64,000 nt of DNA from Babylonia areolata (taxonomy: Eukaryota; Mollusca; Gastropoda; Neogastropoda; Buccinidae). This document shows positions 53,928 through 58,640 of this stretch, piece by piece. Within the stretch, counting starts at the first letter, position 1; each line of letters starts with the position of its first letter. The stretch covers positions 17,047,247-17,111,246 of the forward strand of contig NC_134883.1 in the NCBI RefSeq assembly GCF_041734735.1, written 5' to 3'. The position numbers were made by a program, and so were the translations under genes. A model generated the notes under the pieces. It was not told the origin of the DNA, made no database searches, and saw only the letters and a program-made list of their open reading frames with translations.

Positions 53928-54194
53928 AGATGAACAGACAGACAAACAGAGCAAGAGAGAAAACTCACATGATGAACAGTGAGAGAATGGAGAGGGAAAT
54001 AGCGAAGGCGACCCTCTTGCACTGGTCGTTGGGGCCTTGGTGTTGGATGCGTTTACCACCACAGTTGCCACAGCAACGACAGCAGCAGAAGCAGCAGCCA
54101 ACAATGGGGAATATAATGATGAAGAGAAGGCCGATAACGATGCACAGTGCGTAGCCCACGAACTGCTTGGCAAGCTGTCCACATGAATCACAGC
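18659..54194 (-). CDS. PROM1-like: Prominin-family (PROM1/CD133-like) five-span membrane glycoprotein, TM1 to C-terminus
   Basis: I joined 24 exons by eye. Every junction has GT/AG signals and matching phase, giving about 721 residues and a stop. Prominins are cholesterol-binding glycoproteins of plasma-membrane protrusions and photoreceptor discs with five membrane spans and two large outer loops. Here TM1 (ALCIVIGLLFIIIFPIVG) is followed by the family's cysteine-rich CCCRCCGNCGG, then TM2 (VAFAISLSILSLFIM). Loop 1 has CGNC. TM3 lies in exon 40912-41064 and TM4 in 39217-39343. Loop 2 has TSDCQNDETLYTALGL and the sequons NIT and NQT. TM5 lies in exon 26129-26250 (FMPSLILAVKLAKHYRTM), and the tail is proline-rich. 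Human PROM1 from TM1 is about 757 residues, so the size fits. The N-terminal part before TM1 is not securely located. PROM1 versus PROM2 orthology is not assigned. Confidence 0.93.
18829..18897. repeat. (TA)n microsatellite
   Basis: An uninterrupted TA run of about 68 bp in the last intron of the prominin-like gene. Such runs can extrude cruciforms and are highly length-variable. Confidence 0.98.
18990..19268 (+). mobile_element. SINE-like dispersed element
   Basis: Carries GGGCAAGACACTCTCCACAA and TAGCCCAAATAGTCGGAACA and ends TAGTCGGACACGACTGACTA before (CA)n(TA)n. From memory this resembles a repeat common in molluscan genomes. No second copy is present here to prove it. Confidence 0.5.
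19500..20280. other. AT-rich unique intron DNA
   Basis: No exon-like segment, element or strong array recognised in this part of the last large intron. Confidence 0.6.
20290..20610. repeat. Minisatellite, unit about 36 bp
   Basis: About eight copies of a unit with CCACAAGCCGATTAGCAACA and AGATATATTGGCTAT. Copies to the right change ATATAT to ACAAAA. Confidence 0.9.
20760..21405. repeat. Minisatellite, unit about 20-21 bp, beside exon w donor
   Basis: About 30 copies of GATGAGGGTCAGCAACAAGC-like units. It begins roughly 10 bp after the GTAAGT donor of the 30-nt exon. Confidence 0.92.
21413..21442 (-). CDS. PROM1-like: Prominin-like micro-exon w (30 nt), tail
   Basis: Peptide KATIFPPIHG. Acceptor CATCAACAG after a T-rich tract, donor GTAAGT. 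Phase agrees on both sides. A minisatellite starts about 10 bp after the donor. Confidence 0.75.
21530..22900. repeat. Minisatellite, unit about 23 bp, more than 50 copies
   Basis: Units read TCCCTCAGTCACACTTATGT then TAC. On the coding strand some copies contain GTAAGTGTGAC, resembling the donor of exon v (GTAAGTTGTGAC), about 200 bp away. The leucine/proline/histidine open frames on plus are artefacts. Confidence 0.92.
23108..23155 (-). CDS. PROM1-like: Prominin-like exon v: cytoplasmic tail
   Basis: Peptide DHKPPPPYYTQSSAPP. It has a PPPPYY stretch that could bind WW or SH3 domains (inference). Acceptor TGTGACAG, donor GTAAGT. Phase 2 to 2. Confidence 0.87.
23270..23790. repeat. Minisatellite, unit about 32 bp
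   Basis: About 16 diverged copies of a unit with CATGACTGATTATAGCTTA and GAGCTGACC. Confidence 0.88.
23870..24140. repeat. Minisatellite, unit 31 bp
   Basis: Eight or nine almost identical copies of a unit with CATACTGACAAACACACAGT and AACACAACAGAC. Homogeneity suggests recent expansion. Confidence 0.95.
24175..24725. repeat. Minisatellite, unit about 41 bp
   Basis: About 13 copies of a unit with GGTCCATCAACCCAAACATC and CAGTGACAATGAATGTGA. The right half is more diverged. Confidence 0.92.
25010..26105. repeat. Minisatellite, unit about 59 bp, purine-rich on plus
   Basis: About 18 copies of a unit with GATGAGATGTGAAGGTGAGA, a GA-rich middle, and GGTGTGCAGAGAGAGGTATG. It ends just downstream of exon u's donor. 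Long minus-strand open frames are artefacts. Confidence 0.92.
26129..26250 (-). CDS. PROM1-like: Prominin-like exon u: TM5
   Basis: Peptide NGFWLALGWCLFFFMPSLIL, then AVKLAKHYRTMLYEDSYDST. Very close to human LFWFGIGKATVFLLPALIF then AVKLAKYYRRM. The acidic, tyrosine-containing juxtamembrane segment follows. Acceptor TACGCAG, donor GTGAGT. Confidence 0.96.
26243..26400. repeat. Two-copy duplication of the exon u acceptor
   Basis: AATCCATTCTG (first 8 exon bases plus AG on the coding strand) occurs at 26243 and 26338, followed in both by related DNA including ATGTGAATCACT and TCCTGAT. The period is about 95 bp. The second copy keeps an AG acceptor. Confidence 0.8.
26821..27567. repeat. Donor-bearing minisatellite at exon t, unit about 47 bp
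   Basis: About 16 units. Coding strand: most contain CCCCTG/GTCAGTACTTCC, the last exon bases plus the authentic 5' splice site, then CCCTTTATACCCTGTCCACC. The array begins at the true donor with no gap. Confidence 0.95.
27568..27660 (-). CDS. PROM1-like: Prominin-like exon t: membrane-proximal cysteines before TM5
   Basis: 31 codons, LANDVGKCTPFYSILNAILG then EAVCHGIMDPL, matching human [20 protein letters not shown] then SYIIDPL. Donor CCCCTG/GTCAGT is copied about 16 times downstream, and the acceptor GATGACAG recurs in the array upstream. Confidence 0.95.
27663..28440. repeat. Minisatellite at exon t acceptor, unit about 24-27 bp
   Basis: Units read CAACACCTGTCACTGTCATC then ATGTCA. On the coding strand they contain GATGACAG, the same 3' splice-site core as exon t (TGATGACAG/CTG). 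The array resumes for a short distance after the SINE, to about 28920. Confidence 0.88.
28440..28851 (+). mobile_element. Full-length-looking SINE inserted in a minisatellite
   Basis: It has a tRNA-like head with a B-box-like GGTTCAAATCACA, the domain GGATGAGACAATAAACTGAG, GTGCGGCATGCATTTAATGC, AAAGGGTTGTCCCTGGCAAA, and a tail ending TGACAAAAAGAGTAATACAA. It shares its domain with the SINEs at 1667, 5484 and 50740. Confidence 0.88.
29159..29227 (-). CDS. PROM1-like: Prominin-like exon s: end of outer loop 2
   Basis: 23 codons, VTDSFIDTIFGFVDSYINDI then RTK. The position matches human IIGYFEHYLQWIEFSISEK. Acceptor CATGCAG, donor GTATGC. Confidence 0.92.
29330..30720. repeat. Minisatellite, unit about 32 bp, about 43 copies
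   Basis: Units read ACCACAACCACAACACCAAT then ATCACATCATA. Two variants (CATCATAACC and CATTGTCACC) alternate. It ends about 40 bp from the donor of exon r. Confidence 0.93.
30757..30846 (-). CDS. PROM1-like: Prominin-like exon r: outer loop 2, sequon
   Basis: 30 codons, TTADDMQTIQIPAATDKLSN then QTFMEGLISQ. SNQT is a potential N-glycosylation site. Acceptor CACCCAG, donor GTCAGT, phase 0 at both ends. Confidence 0.9.
31030..31260. repeat. Degenerate TGATATATTATGTCATG repeat
   Basis: Loose AT-rich repetition of TGATATATTATGTCATGTGA in the intron upstream of exon r. Confidence 0.6.
31715..31870. repeat. GA/CA-rich simple repeat
   Basis: Imperfect GAGACAGACACA-type repetition ending a few bases from the donor of exon q. 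Confidence 0.85.
31876..31929 (-). CDS. PROM1-like: Prominin-like exon q (54 nt)
   Basis: 18 codons, TSMEGTCDNLKTKATSIE, phase 0 at both ends. Acceptor GTTGTAG, donor GTAAGT. Contains one loop 2 cysteine. Confidence 0.83.
31960..32335. repeat. Minisatellite based on GAGGTCAGGTCACA
   Basis: About 20 variable units of 14-22 bp in the intron upstream of exon q. Confidence 0.88.
32504..32542 (-). CDS. PROM1-like: Prominin-like micro-exon p (39 nt)
   Basis: 13 codons, GSGQHYDAMLSTL, phase 0 at both ends. Acceptor TGTGTGCAG, donor GTAATG. Because it is short and in phase, it could be skipped without changing frame. Confidence 0.75.
32590..34430. repeat. Minisatellite, unit about 35-45 bp, split by a LINE
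   Basis: Units read TGTGTACATGACATGGGGGA then TCATAACAACACAC, with variable internal (GT)n including a long run at 33346-33402. A LINE occupies 33503-34140 and the array continues on both sides. Confidence 0.95.
33503..34140 (-). mobile_element. 5'-truncated LINE, ORF2 C-terminus
   Basis: The minus frame of about 197 codons includes LRISAHDLQIEQGRYKNTPK and CDTCNSLEDEIHLLDNC, a zinc-knuckle-like C-terminal signature of animal LINE ORF2 proteins. It ends in a stop, then AATAAAAAG and a (TTCTA)n tail. The frame is open, so it is fairly young. It lies in one unit of the surrounding minisatellite, whose sequence resumes at the expected point. Confidence 0.88.
34470..34529 (-). CDS. PROM1-like: Prominin-like exon o: outer loop 2
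   Basis: Exactly 20 codons, VTTMKSNLQGQQSAAETSLT, phase 0 at both ends. Acceptor TTTTTACAG, donor GTGAGT. Confidence 0.88.
34566..34608. repeat. (CA)n microsatellite
   Basis: Pure CA run of about 43 bp, 37 bp upstream of the exon o acceptor. Confidence 0.97.
34833..34961 (-). CDS. PROM1-like: Prominin-like exon n: outer loop 2
   Basis: 43 codons, ELDDIKSMDFSSAATDIGNT ... VTSIDDIKTS. Acceptor CACTTTCAG, donor GTAAGT, phase 0 at both ends. Confidence 0.9.
34990..35215. repeat. Irregular CA-rich repeat
   Basis: CACACA mixed with CATCA and CAGAGA motifs upstream of exon n. Confidence 0.85.
35220..35460. repeat. Minisatellite, unit about 31 bp
   Basis: Seven or eight diverged copies of CACTGTGTTCAAGAAGTAAA-like units with CCCTACGC variants. 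Confidence 0.8.
35627..35717 (-). CDS. PROM1-like: Prominin-like exon m: outer loop 2, conserved DC motif
   Basis: Peptide DCQNDETLYTALGLKSVVDS then ALTKIEDFKT, matching human SDCKKNRGTYGTLHL. The acceptor AATGACAG has almost no pyrimidine tract because it abuts an AT-rich repeat array. Donor GTACGT. Confidence 0.93.
35719..36935. repeat. TCATTATCA-based array abutting the exon m acceptor
   Basis: About 1.2 kb of TCATCATCATTATCACAGTG and ATTATGGTCA units in changing order. It reaches to within two bases of the exon m acceptor and takes the place of a pyrimidine tract. Ile/Met/Val and Asp/His/Asn open frames on both strands are artefacts. Confidence 0.95.
37084..37310 (+). mobile_element. tRNA-derived SINE-like element
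   Basis: The head has GGCAGTCAGTTAGGCGTTGG and a B-box-like GTGTTCAAGGCCCC. The body has CTTGGGGAAAGACACTTTAT and TCCTCACTCAAACC, as in SINEs I recall from molluscs. It is decayed. Confidence 0.65.
37682..37776 (-). CDS. PROM1-like: Prominin-like exon l: outer loop 2, sequon
   Basis: Peptide YTKSFDVGVDLSNITFSVNG then ETLQLSLNNLM. SNIT is a potential N-glycosylation site. Donor GTCAGT. Phase 2 leads correctly into the next exon (T-DCQNDE). Confidence 0.88.
37850..38830. repeat. Minisatellite, unit 20 bp
   Basis: About 48 copies of TGTCCCCACAGTCACAGGGA or TGTCCCCACAGTCATGAGGA. The two variants often alternate, giving a 40-bp higher-order unit. The right end is the most regular. Confidence 0.96.
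38880..39216. repeat. Exon k-derived minisatellite, unit 47 bp
   Basis: Seven copies downstream of exon k. Coding strand: TGTCTGTCAGTCTATTGACC then ATGTGGATAGACTGGAACAG. This is the last 36 or so bases of the exon (CTGTCAGTCCATTGACCACA then TGGATAGACTGGAAAAG) plus intron. The copies lack the GT of the donor. Confidence 0.95.
39217..39343 (-). CDS. PROM1-like: Prominin-like exon k: TM4 and start of outer loop 2
   Basis: Peptide SVGLVFIFGALVMLVCTLMY, then TERYVCQSIDHMDRLEK. The cysteine matches human LICEPY. Donor GTGAGC. The last 36 or so bases of the exon seed a 47-bp minisatellite downstream. Confidence 0.93.
39480..40911. repeat. Donor-bearing minisatellite at exon j, unit about 48-54 bp
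   Basis: About 28 units. Coding strand: TGTCTGATGGCGTGAGTCCT then TAGCCTCCATCCTGTCCCTA. The first 11 bases are the exon j end and GTGAGT is its authentic donor. Units vary by (CAGA) and (CACA) insertions. Confidence 0.96.
40912..41064 (-). CDS. PROM1-like: Prominin-like exon j: TM3
   Basis: Peptide WYAGVGLAGLLGLLGLMMLV, then GACCSSVHDN and SNCGGICLM, matching human RGCVSNTGGVFLM. Donor GTGAGT. The last exon bases and the donor are repeated about 28 times downstream. Phase 2 in, 2 out. Confidence 0.93.
41070..41340. repeat. (CA)n-rich compound microsatellite
   Basis: CA runs with CACATGCACG interruptions directly upstream of the TM3 exon acceptor. Confidence 0.95.
41341..42075. other. AT-rich unique intron DNA
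   Basis: Nothing recognised between the CA repeat and exon i. Confidence 0.6.
42081..42157 (-). CDS. PROM1-like: Prominin-like exon i: end of outer loop 1
   Basis: Peptide MNDKASDYRDYVGDWVDLAK then PYDTY. It corresponds to human LEEYDSYWW just before TM3. Acceptor TCCTGCAG, donor GTAGCT (weak). Phase 0 in, 2 out. Confidence 0.9.
42395..42500. repeat. (GT)n(GA)n microsatellite
   Basis: GGT, GT and GA runs of about 100 bp in the intron upstream of exon i. Confidence 0.95.
42895..42980 (-). CDS. PROM1-like: Prominin-like exon h: outer loop 1, parent of a minisatellite
   Basis: Peptide IDVVTQMDTIYNDQIAGLLD then RITTFKTD. Acceptor GTGATTACAG, donor GTAAGT. The first half of this exon plus its acceptor has been copied into a tandem array reaching to about 43745. 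The downstream half is unique. Confidence 0.9.
42981..43745. repeat. Exon h-derived minisatellite with acceptors, unit 57 or 60 bp
   Basis: About 13 units upstream of exon h. On the coding strand each carries CTGTAATCA or GATTACAG-like acceptor DNA, then the exon start, read as IDVVTQMNTIYNDQI. Most units are 57 or 60 bp, multiples of three, differing by AATCAAC versus AATCACAAT. The true exon is simply the last unit followed by unique sequence. Confidence 0.96.
44090..44695. repeat. Minisatellite, unit about 34 bp
   Basis: About 17 copies of GTGTATAACTTTGTGTGATG then TACAGTTTTGAATA. Confidence 0.93.
44780..45130. repeat. Degenerate minisatellite near exon g donor
   Basis: Loose units with GTGCAGATGTACCTATCAGT and GTCAGTTTATATCAG. 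Confidence 0.75.
45166..45220 (-). CDS. PROM1-like: Prominin-like exon g: outer loop 1
   Basis: Peptide MKEDMDTAIETEVEAQTN plus one base. Acceptor TGTTTCAG, donor GTATGT. Phase 0 in, 1 out. Confidence 0.87.
45540..49060. repeat. Very long minisatellite, core unit about 15-16 bp, split by a LINE
   Basis: More than 2.4 kb of AGTGATTGAAAGATGTAGTG-like units at 45540-47930, continuing at 48945-49050 beyond a LINE. Units differ strongly, so the array is older than its neighbours. Confidence 0.93.
47936..48940 (-). mobile_element. 5'-truncated LINE, post-RT C-terminal part with zinc-finger-like end
   Basis: The minus frame starts within the thumb region (FGLTISTRKTEVLHQPAPGK) and runs through FTYLGSTLS, YGCETWTVYQRHAKKLNHFH, RWAGHVARMPDHRLPKRLFY and GELQQGKRSHGGQKKRF. 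It ends with a C2H2-like CPNCQRTFRAQIGLFSHLRT then H, before a stop. The 251-codon frame is intact. The type is an APE-endonuclease LINE; clade is not assigned. It is inserted in the 45.5-49 kb minisatellite. Confidence 0.92.
49157..49234 (-). CDS. PROM1-like: Prominin-like exon f: outer loop 1
   Basis: 26 codons, NALDLTQMKTKISNFKSDVS then TDVFKK, phase 0 at both ends. Acceptor TGTGCAG after a GT run, donor GTCAGT. Confidence 0.9.
49602..50668. mobile_element. TTAA-flanked DNA element, piggyBac-like ends, non-autonomous
   Basis: The left end is TTAACCCTTTCGCTGCC; the right end is the reverse complement of TTAACCCCTAGGCTGCC. These are imperfect 17-bp inverted repeats including TTAA, with the CCC start usual for piggyBac elements. 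Inside the right end, the near-palindrome ATGACGAGTTATCTCGTCAT occurs twice (about 50581 and 50630). No complete transposase frame is present. A 61-codon minus frame at 50251-50436 ends KRKFEGEDSDEHL, which might be a remnant of a transposase N-terminus (weak). Confidence 0.75.
50740..51010 (+). mobile_element. SINE lacking its tRNA head
   Basis: Begins at GTCATTTGGATGAGAAAATA and runs through AAAGGGTTGTCCCTGGA and CTCCCTGGGGAGAGCAGCCC to a TGACAAAAAGAGAAATACAA tail with (AATAC)n. It is 5' truncated and matches the SINE at 28440-28851. Confidence 0.85.
51146..51288 (-). CDS. PROM1-like: Prominin-like exon e: outer loop 1, cysteine pair
   Basis: Peptide SSETVAEVGVLEGQVSTLEA, then NPPCGNCLDPQVAFL. 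The CGNC pair sits where human PROM1 has its loop 1 cysteines (DPLC...SETC). A SINE tail ends 17 bp before the acceptor ATGTCAG. Donor GTCAGT. Confidence 0.92.
51306..51475 (-). mobile_element. SINE 3' fragment beside exon e
   Basis: Starts CAGTTTCAGTTTCAGTTTCA then AGGAGGTGTCAAAGCATGCA, the same 3' end as the minus-strand SINE at 1667. Its tail ends 17 bp before the exon e acceptor. Confidence 0.75.
51695..51889. repeat. Exon d donor-side minisatellite
   Basis: Three copies, 60-78 bp. Coding strand: TCAGTACA (the exon end), a changed donor, then TTTGTCATGTCCAGTCACC. The exon end recurs but GTGAGT is altered to TGATGT in the copies. Confidence 0.85.
51890..51976 (-). CDS. PROM1-like: Prominin-like exon d: outer loop 1
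   Basis: Peptide ASSKVSEDVSTLIKDATNLD then TPLDQLST. Acceptor TGTGCAG, donor GTGAGT, phase 1 to 1. Both ends border arrays built from the junction: repeated TCTGTGCAG on the acceptor side, and repeats of exon end plus donor on the other. Confidence 0.9.
51977..52150. repeat. Exon d acceptor-side minisatellite
   Basis: Coding strand: at least four units carry TGATCTGTGCAG or close variants, matching the true acceptor GTTCTGTGCAG. Units are 20-30 bp. Confidence 0.85.
52200..52340. repeat. Short minisatellite, unit about 30 bp
   Basis: Four diverged copies with GAGAACTATGGTGTGAAAGC and TATGTATCTGT. Confidence 0.75.
52462..52528 (-). CDS. PROM1-like: Prominin-like exon c: outer loop 1
   Basis: Peptide QFRRLGDTNFHYLSDVLKDY then VD. 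Acceptor CTTCCAG, donor GTGAGT. Phase 0 in, 1 out. Found by phase continuity. Confidence 0.85.
52690..53375. repeat. Minisatellite on the donor side of exon b, unit about 30 bp
   Basis: Units with CACATCACACCACCACACAA and TATCTATTTACCA, reaching to about 10 bp from the exon b donor. A long perfect inverted repeat lies within it. Confidence 0.88.
52947..53074. repeat. 48-bp perfect inverted repeat, 32-bp spacer
   Basis: Left arm 52947-52994 (starts GCTGAATGCATGTGGTACAG) and right arm 53027-53074 are exact reverse complements by my reading. The arms contain array-type sequence plus unique bases. Confidence 0.93.
53381..53501 (-). CDS. PROM1-like: Prominin-like exon b: start of outer loop 1
   Basis: Peptide TGAACVYVTSDEMHKNLKGL ... 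NTFVDNIDR, predicted helical. Acceptor CATGCAG inside a GT-rich stretch, donor GTGTGT. Phase 2 in, 0 out. Confidence 0.85.
53505..53640. repeat. (CA)n, (TA)n and (GA)n microsatellites
   Basis: Short pure runs upstream of exon b; more GA runs at 53735-53755 and 53855-53930. Confidence 0.93.
53969..54194 (-). CDS. PROM1-like: Prominin-like exon a: TM1, cysteine cluster, TM2
   Basis: Begins CDSCGQLAKQFVGYAL and runs through TM1, CCFCCCRCCGNCGGKRIQ and TM2 to SILSLFI. This is the most diagnostic prominin exon (human: LLFIILMPLVG ... CRCCNKCGG). Acceptor CCCACAG, donor GTGAGT. It enters in phase 1 and leaves in phase 2. Confidence 0.95.
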
Positions 54195-54199
54195 CTGTG

Positions 54200-54350
54200 G
54201 GAACTGTGTGTGTGTGTGTGGAGGGGGGGGGGGTATGTGTTTTTCTTGGTGGTTTGTGTGTGTGTATGAGTGTGTGTGTGTGTTGGGTGGGTGCGGGGGG
54301 CAGGGGAGACAGTGCGTGCGTGCGTGCGTGTGCGTGTGTGTGTGAGGGGG
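54200..54350. repeat. GT-rich microsatellite upstream of exon a
   Basis: GT and G runs with (TGCG)n, directly before the acceptor of the TM1 exon on the coding strand (C/A-rich there). Confidence 0.93.
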
Positions 54351-55019
54351 TTGTGTGCAGTTTGGTTAGGTGTGCATTTGTATGTAACATTCTCCAATTT
54401 AGGGAACTCAATAAAGATTTTTCAAAAGACTGAAATTAAAATGAATCAAATAGAAACACAAGCAGTGAAATACTAGTGGCATGGTGCATAAAGTAATGCT
54501 AGATGTGCAGAATACCATGAACACTGATATATCAGAAGCATGGTCCTTAAGGTAATAGTGGAATACCAGTGGCATCGCCCTTGAAGTTATGCTAAACCCA
54601 TAGAATATAATGCCAGTGAACAACAAAATAAAAAGTGAAGTGTTCTGAAAAACAGTTTGAATTCTTTTGTTGAAGATCTGACAATGTATCCAGACACTTT
54701 TCTGTTTAATCACCACACTGTAGTTTCTTCAGTCGTTTGCATGGAATGTAGCAGAAACATAAAGTATCTGAAATATCTGTTGAAAGTAAAAGGAAAGAAA
54801 GCTGTCTGATGAAGAAATGGTTATTCTAATCTATAAAGATAATAAATTCATAGTCACCAAAATAAGATTTAAATTATAGACACAGTAAGTCAAGAAGTAG
54901 TTTTATCTTGATTTTGTCAAAATTATGTCATATTTGACATATCTTGGTCAGGTACTTGAGTGTATTGGTAACTCCTCCTCTCAATCATGATTCATTACCT
55001 ATATCTGTACCCCCTTAAT

Positions 55020-55295
55020 CTCTCCATCATGAATTGTTACCTGTGTGATGAATGTATATGATGCTTATATTTGCTTAACATTTAAGCATTTTATATCTTT
55101 TATGTACTGATGTTGATACTGAATGACTGTGAGACTATAATCAGTGGATGTTTATGATTGTGAGTTTCCACATTAACTTAGCATTAGAGGATTTTATGCC
55201 TTTTATGTGTTCATTCCGTGTACTGTTTGTGTAGCAAACACCACACATAACTCTCTCTTGTTGAGATAATAAAGTTGTCTGTATCTGTATCTCTC
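55020..55295 (+). mobile_element. LINE 3'-end fragment (probable)
   Basis: Ends TTGTTGAGATAATAAAGTTG then TCTGTATCTGTATCT, a 3' tail with a short tandem repeat typical of non-LTR elements. No coding part is visible. Confidence 0.5.
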
Positions 55296-55299
55296 CATC

Positions 55300-56170
55300 A
55301 TAAATCATTACATTTATATCTGACCTTCTCTCAATCACAAATCATTACGTCTATCTGTACTCCCCTCTCTCCATCACGAATCATTACCCGTACATAAACC
55401 CCCCTCTCTCCATCACAAATCATTACCAGTATATAACCCCGCCCCCTCTCCATCACAAATCATTACCAATATATAAAACCCCCCTCTCTCCATCATGAAT
55501 CATTACCAGTATATAAACCCCCTTCTCGCCATCACAAATTGTATATAAACCCCTCTCTTTCCATCACAAATCATTACCAGTACATAAACCCCTCTCTCTC
55601 CATCACGAATCATTACAAGTATATAAACCCCCTCTCTCCACCATGAATCATTACCAGTATATAAACCCCCTCTCTCCATCATGAATCATTACCAGTATAT
55701 AAACCCCCCCTCTCTCCATCACAAATCATTACCAGAATAACCTCCCCCCCCTCTCTCCATCACAAATCATTACCAGTATATAACCCCCCTCCCCCCCTCT
55801 CTCCATCATGAATCATTACCAGTATATAAACCCCCCCTCTCTCCATCACGAATCATTACCAGTATATAAACCCCCCTTCTCTCCATCATGAATCATTACC
55901 AGTATATAAACCCACCCTCTCTCCATCATGAATCATTACCAGTATATAAACCCACCCTCTCTCCATCATGAATCATTACCAGTATATAAATCCCCCTTCT
56001 CTCCATCATGAATCATAATCTGTACATCTGACCCTCCTCCTCTCAACCATGAATCTTTTACCAGTCTATCTGTACCTTTTTCTCTACATCATGAATCATG
56101 ACCTGTACAGCTGTACCTCCTTCTCTCCATCATGAATCATTATCTGTATGTCCATATATATTTCTCTTCA
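55300..56170. repeat. Minisatellite, unit about 40 bp, about 20 copies
   Basis: Units read CTCTCTCCATCATGAATCAT then TACCAGTATATAAACCCCC. The middle copies are very alike and the ends diverged. Confidence 0.95.
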
Positions 56171-56365
56171 TTATAAATCATTACTTGTACATCTGTATGA
56201 AACAGGACAAAGTGAAAAGGTGAGTGGCCAGGTAAAAAAAGAGATAAACCATATGACAATTCAGTAAGAAAAAAAAAAGCAGACCAGGGTAATTAAGCGT
56301 TTGATATTAATACAAACACAATTGTCACAACACTGGCACACATGTTTTGCAACATGCACAAGAAG

Positions 56366-56482
56366 AGATGGTAGTCCCGGGTGTGGCTGAGTATGGGGGG
56401 CTCCAAATGAGCGGTGTGGGAGTAATGCCACTGAAATGGTGCAGATGATGGGGTGGCAAAAAAAAAAAGAAAAAAAAAGAAG
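56366..56482 (+). mobile_element. SINE 3' fragment with A-rich tail
   Basis: CCCGGGTGTGGCTGAGTATG through ATGGTGCAGATGATGGGGTG to an A-rich tail. It matches the last 120 bp of the long SINE at 7677-8541. Confidence 0.85.
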
Positions 56483-56565
56483 GGACAGTAGTGAAGTCAA
56501 TGACTGGACAAAGGTCAGGACAAAGAGAAGAGACAGAGTGAAGGAATAGGTGAATAGTTCTTACA

Positions 56566-56622
56566 TCTTGCCAGGTGTCAGCAATACTGGACTTCCCATC
56601 CATTATGTCTTTTGCCATATCT
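56566..56622 (-). CDS. Candidate exon upstream of prominin TM1
   Basis: Bounded by TGTGTGCAG and GTAAGA and open in only one frame: MAKDIMDGKSSIADTWQD. It would lie in the N-terminal part of the prominin-like protein. Its end phase (0) does not fit exon a (phase 1), so another exon must lie between, or this is not an exon. Confidence 0.35.
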
Positions 56623-56639
56623 GCACACATCAACACACA

Positions 56640-57680
56640 CTCTTTGTTTTGTGCAATGATGACATGTACTGTCTGAAAAAACAACAACATGCCACTACTG
56701 ACTGTGTGTGACAGAGTGAGTTTCGAATGCCTGTGGCCAGAGGAAGAACGAAATTTTTGTTTGTACATTTCGAGTACCTGTATGAATGTGAAAATGTTTT
56801 GCACGTGGTAAGTGTGGGTGAATCGTGAGCTGTGCATGTTCATGTTTGTGTGTGCGTATATGTATGTGCTGTAGTGTCAGTCTGAATGCATCAGAGCTCG
56901 GGTGATGTGATGTGGTCTGTGTGCCTTGAATGTTCCGAACATCAGGTGGGAAAATTTATTTTGTTTATTCGAAATGTAACTAATGATTGAATAGTTTGTG
57001 AATATAGTAGTTTTTGCTGTTAGTTTTGAAATGTTTGCTTTTTGATAAATCAATACTTTTTTGTGTATTTGTGTAATTTATAAGACGTGACTCATGAATG
57101 AATATTGTATTGTTAATTGGAAAACTGTATGAATGCATGAGTTGTGTGAAAGAATAACAAATATAATAAAATAAAATAAGGGAACAGTAAATGAAGGGGG
57201 AACATTGAAAATTAGCTAGGAATAATTCAAATGGAGTGTGCCGAGAGCTAAGAACTGAAAAAAGTGTTGTCAGGGCTCCATGTGACTGGCCACGGAGTGG
57301 AGGGACCTTGAACTGAAATGTTCACTGAGGAGGTGCCCGAGTTTTCCCACGAGTGAGTGGACACTACTGTGAGTAGGCTGCTATCCAGCCTAGGACTGAG
57401 GCGATCCTGGAACTGGATCATCAGGTTTTTGCAAAGAAATTTGACTTCTGATAGTCAAGACATTTGTTCCTGTGTTTCTTAAAATTATTTTTTTTCAGGA
57501 TGAAGAGAGTGTGAATGAAAGATTTTTTTTCTTGGTTTTAATAATTATAATTGGCTCAGGGAAAATTTCCTTGTGTCTGTTTTTTTGTTTGTTTACTGAG
57601 AGAGTGAGAGACTGAAGACTGAACTCGCAAAAAAATATTTCTTCCATTATCTTGTCTGTCTCCTCACCCACTTAGTAACA
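56640..57680. other. Unique intron or upstream DNA
   Basis: No gene or element recognised. It includes a stretch at 57240-57430 of more balanced composition, without a consistent open frame. Confidence 0.55.
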
Positions 57681-57689
57681 CTGTGTATA

Positions 57690-58640
57690 AACACCATGAG
57701 TGTCGTATAAGAACACAACAAAGTACAGTACACACCACACCGATAGTACACAGTACATTACACATCAGACTTCTATATCATATAGTCTGTGTACAGACCA
57801 TAAGTTTTGTCAAAGAACACACAGCAGTACAGCACACATCACACCAATATTACACAGTACATTACATCATATACAAATCTGACTTCTGTATTATTAGTCT
57901 GTGTGTACAGACTATAACTGATGTATATGAAAACAACAACAGAGTACAAAACACATCAGACCACAACATAACATAGTACAGTACACATCAGACCACTAAT
58001 TAACACAGTACAGTACACACCAGGCCTTTATGTAACATAGTACAATACACATCAGCCACTAATTAACAGTACAGCACACATCAGACCACTATATTACATA
58101 GTACAGTACACATCAGACCACTTCATAACATAGTACAGAACATATCAGACTACTATATAGCACAGTACAGTACACATCAGATCACTATATTACATAGTAC
58201 AGTACATACCAGGCCTTTATGTAACATAGTACAATACACATCAGCCACTAATTAACACAGTACAGTACATATCAGACCACTATATTATGTAGTACTGTAC
58301 ACACCAAAACACTATATCACATAGTACAGTACACACCAGACCATTATATTAAAGTGTTACACGCTATAACTTTTCTCTATGAACACAATAACACCATATA
58401 TTACACATCAGACCACATGTCATATAGGACACTGTAACAGTACACACCAGACCACTTTAAGTATATCATATATAGTGTGTACATACACTATCTGTTGTCT
58501 ATGATCACAACAATAATGTACAGTACACACCAGATCACTATATTACATAGTACATTACAAATCAGACCAGTTTATTAAATAGTACACTGGACATCAGACC
58601 ACTACACTTCATAGTACAGTACACATCAGGCCACTAACAT
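57690..58640. repeat. Minisatellite, unit about 27-37 bp
   Basis: About 28 variable copies of AGTACAGTACACATCAGACC then ACTATATTACAT. Confidence 0.92.
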
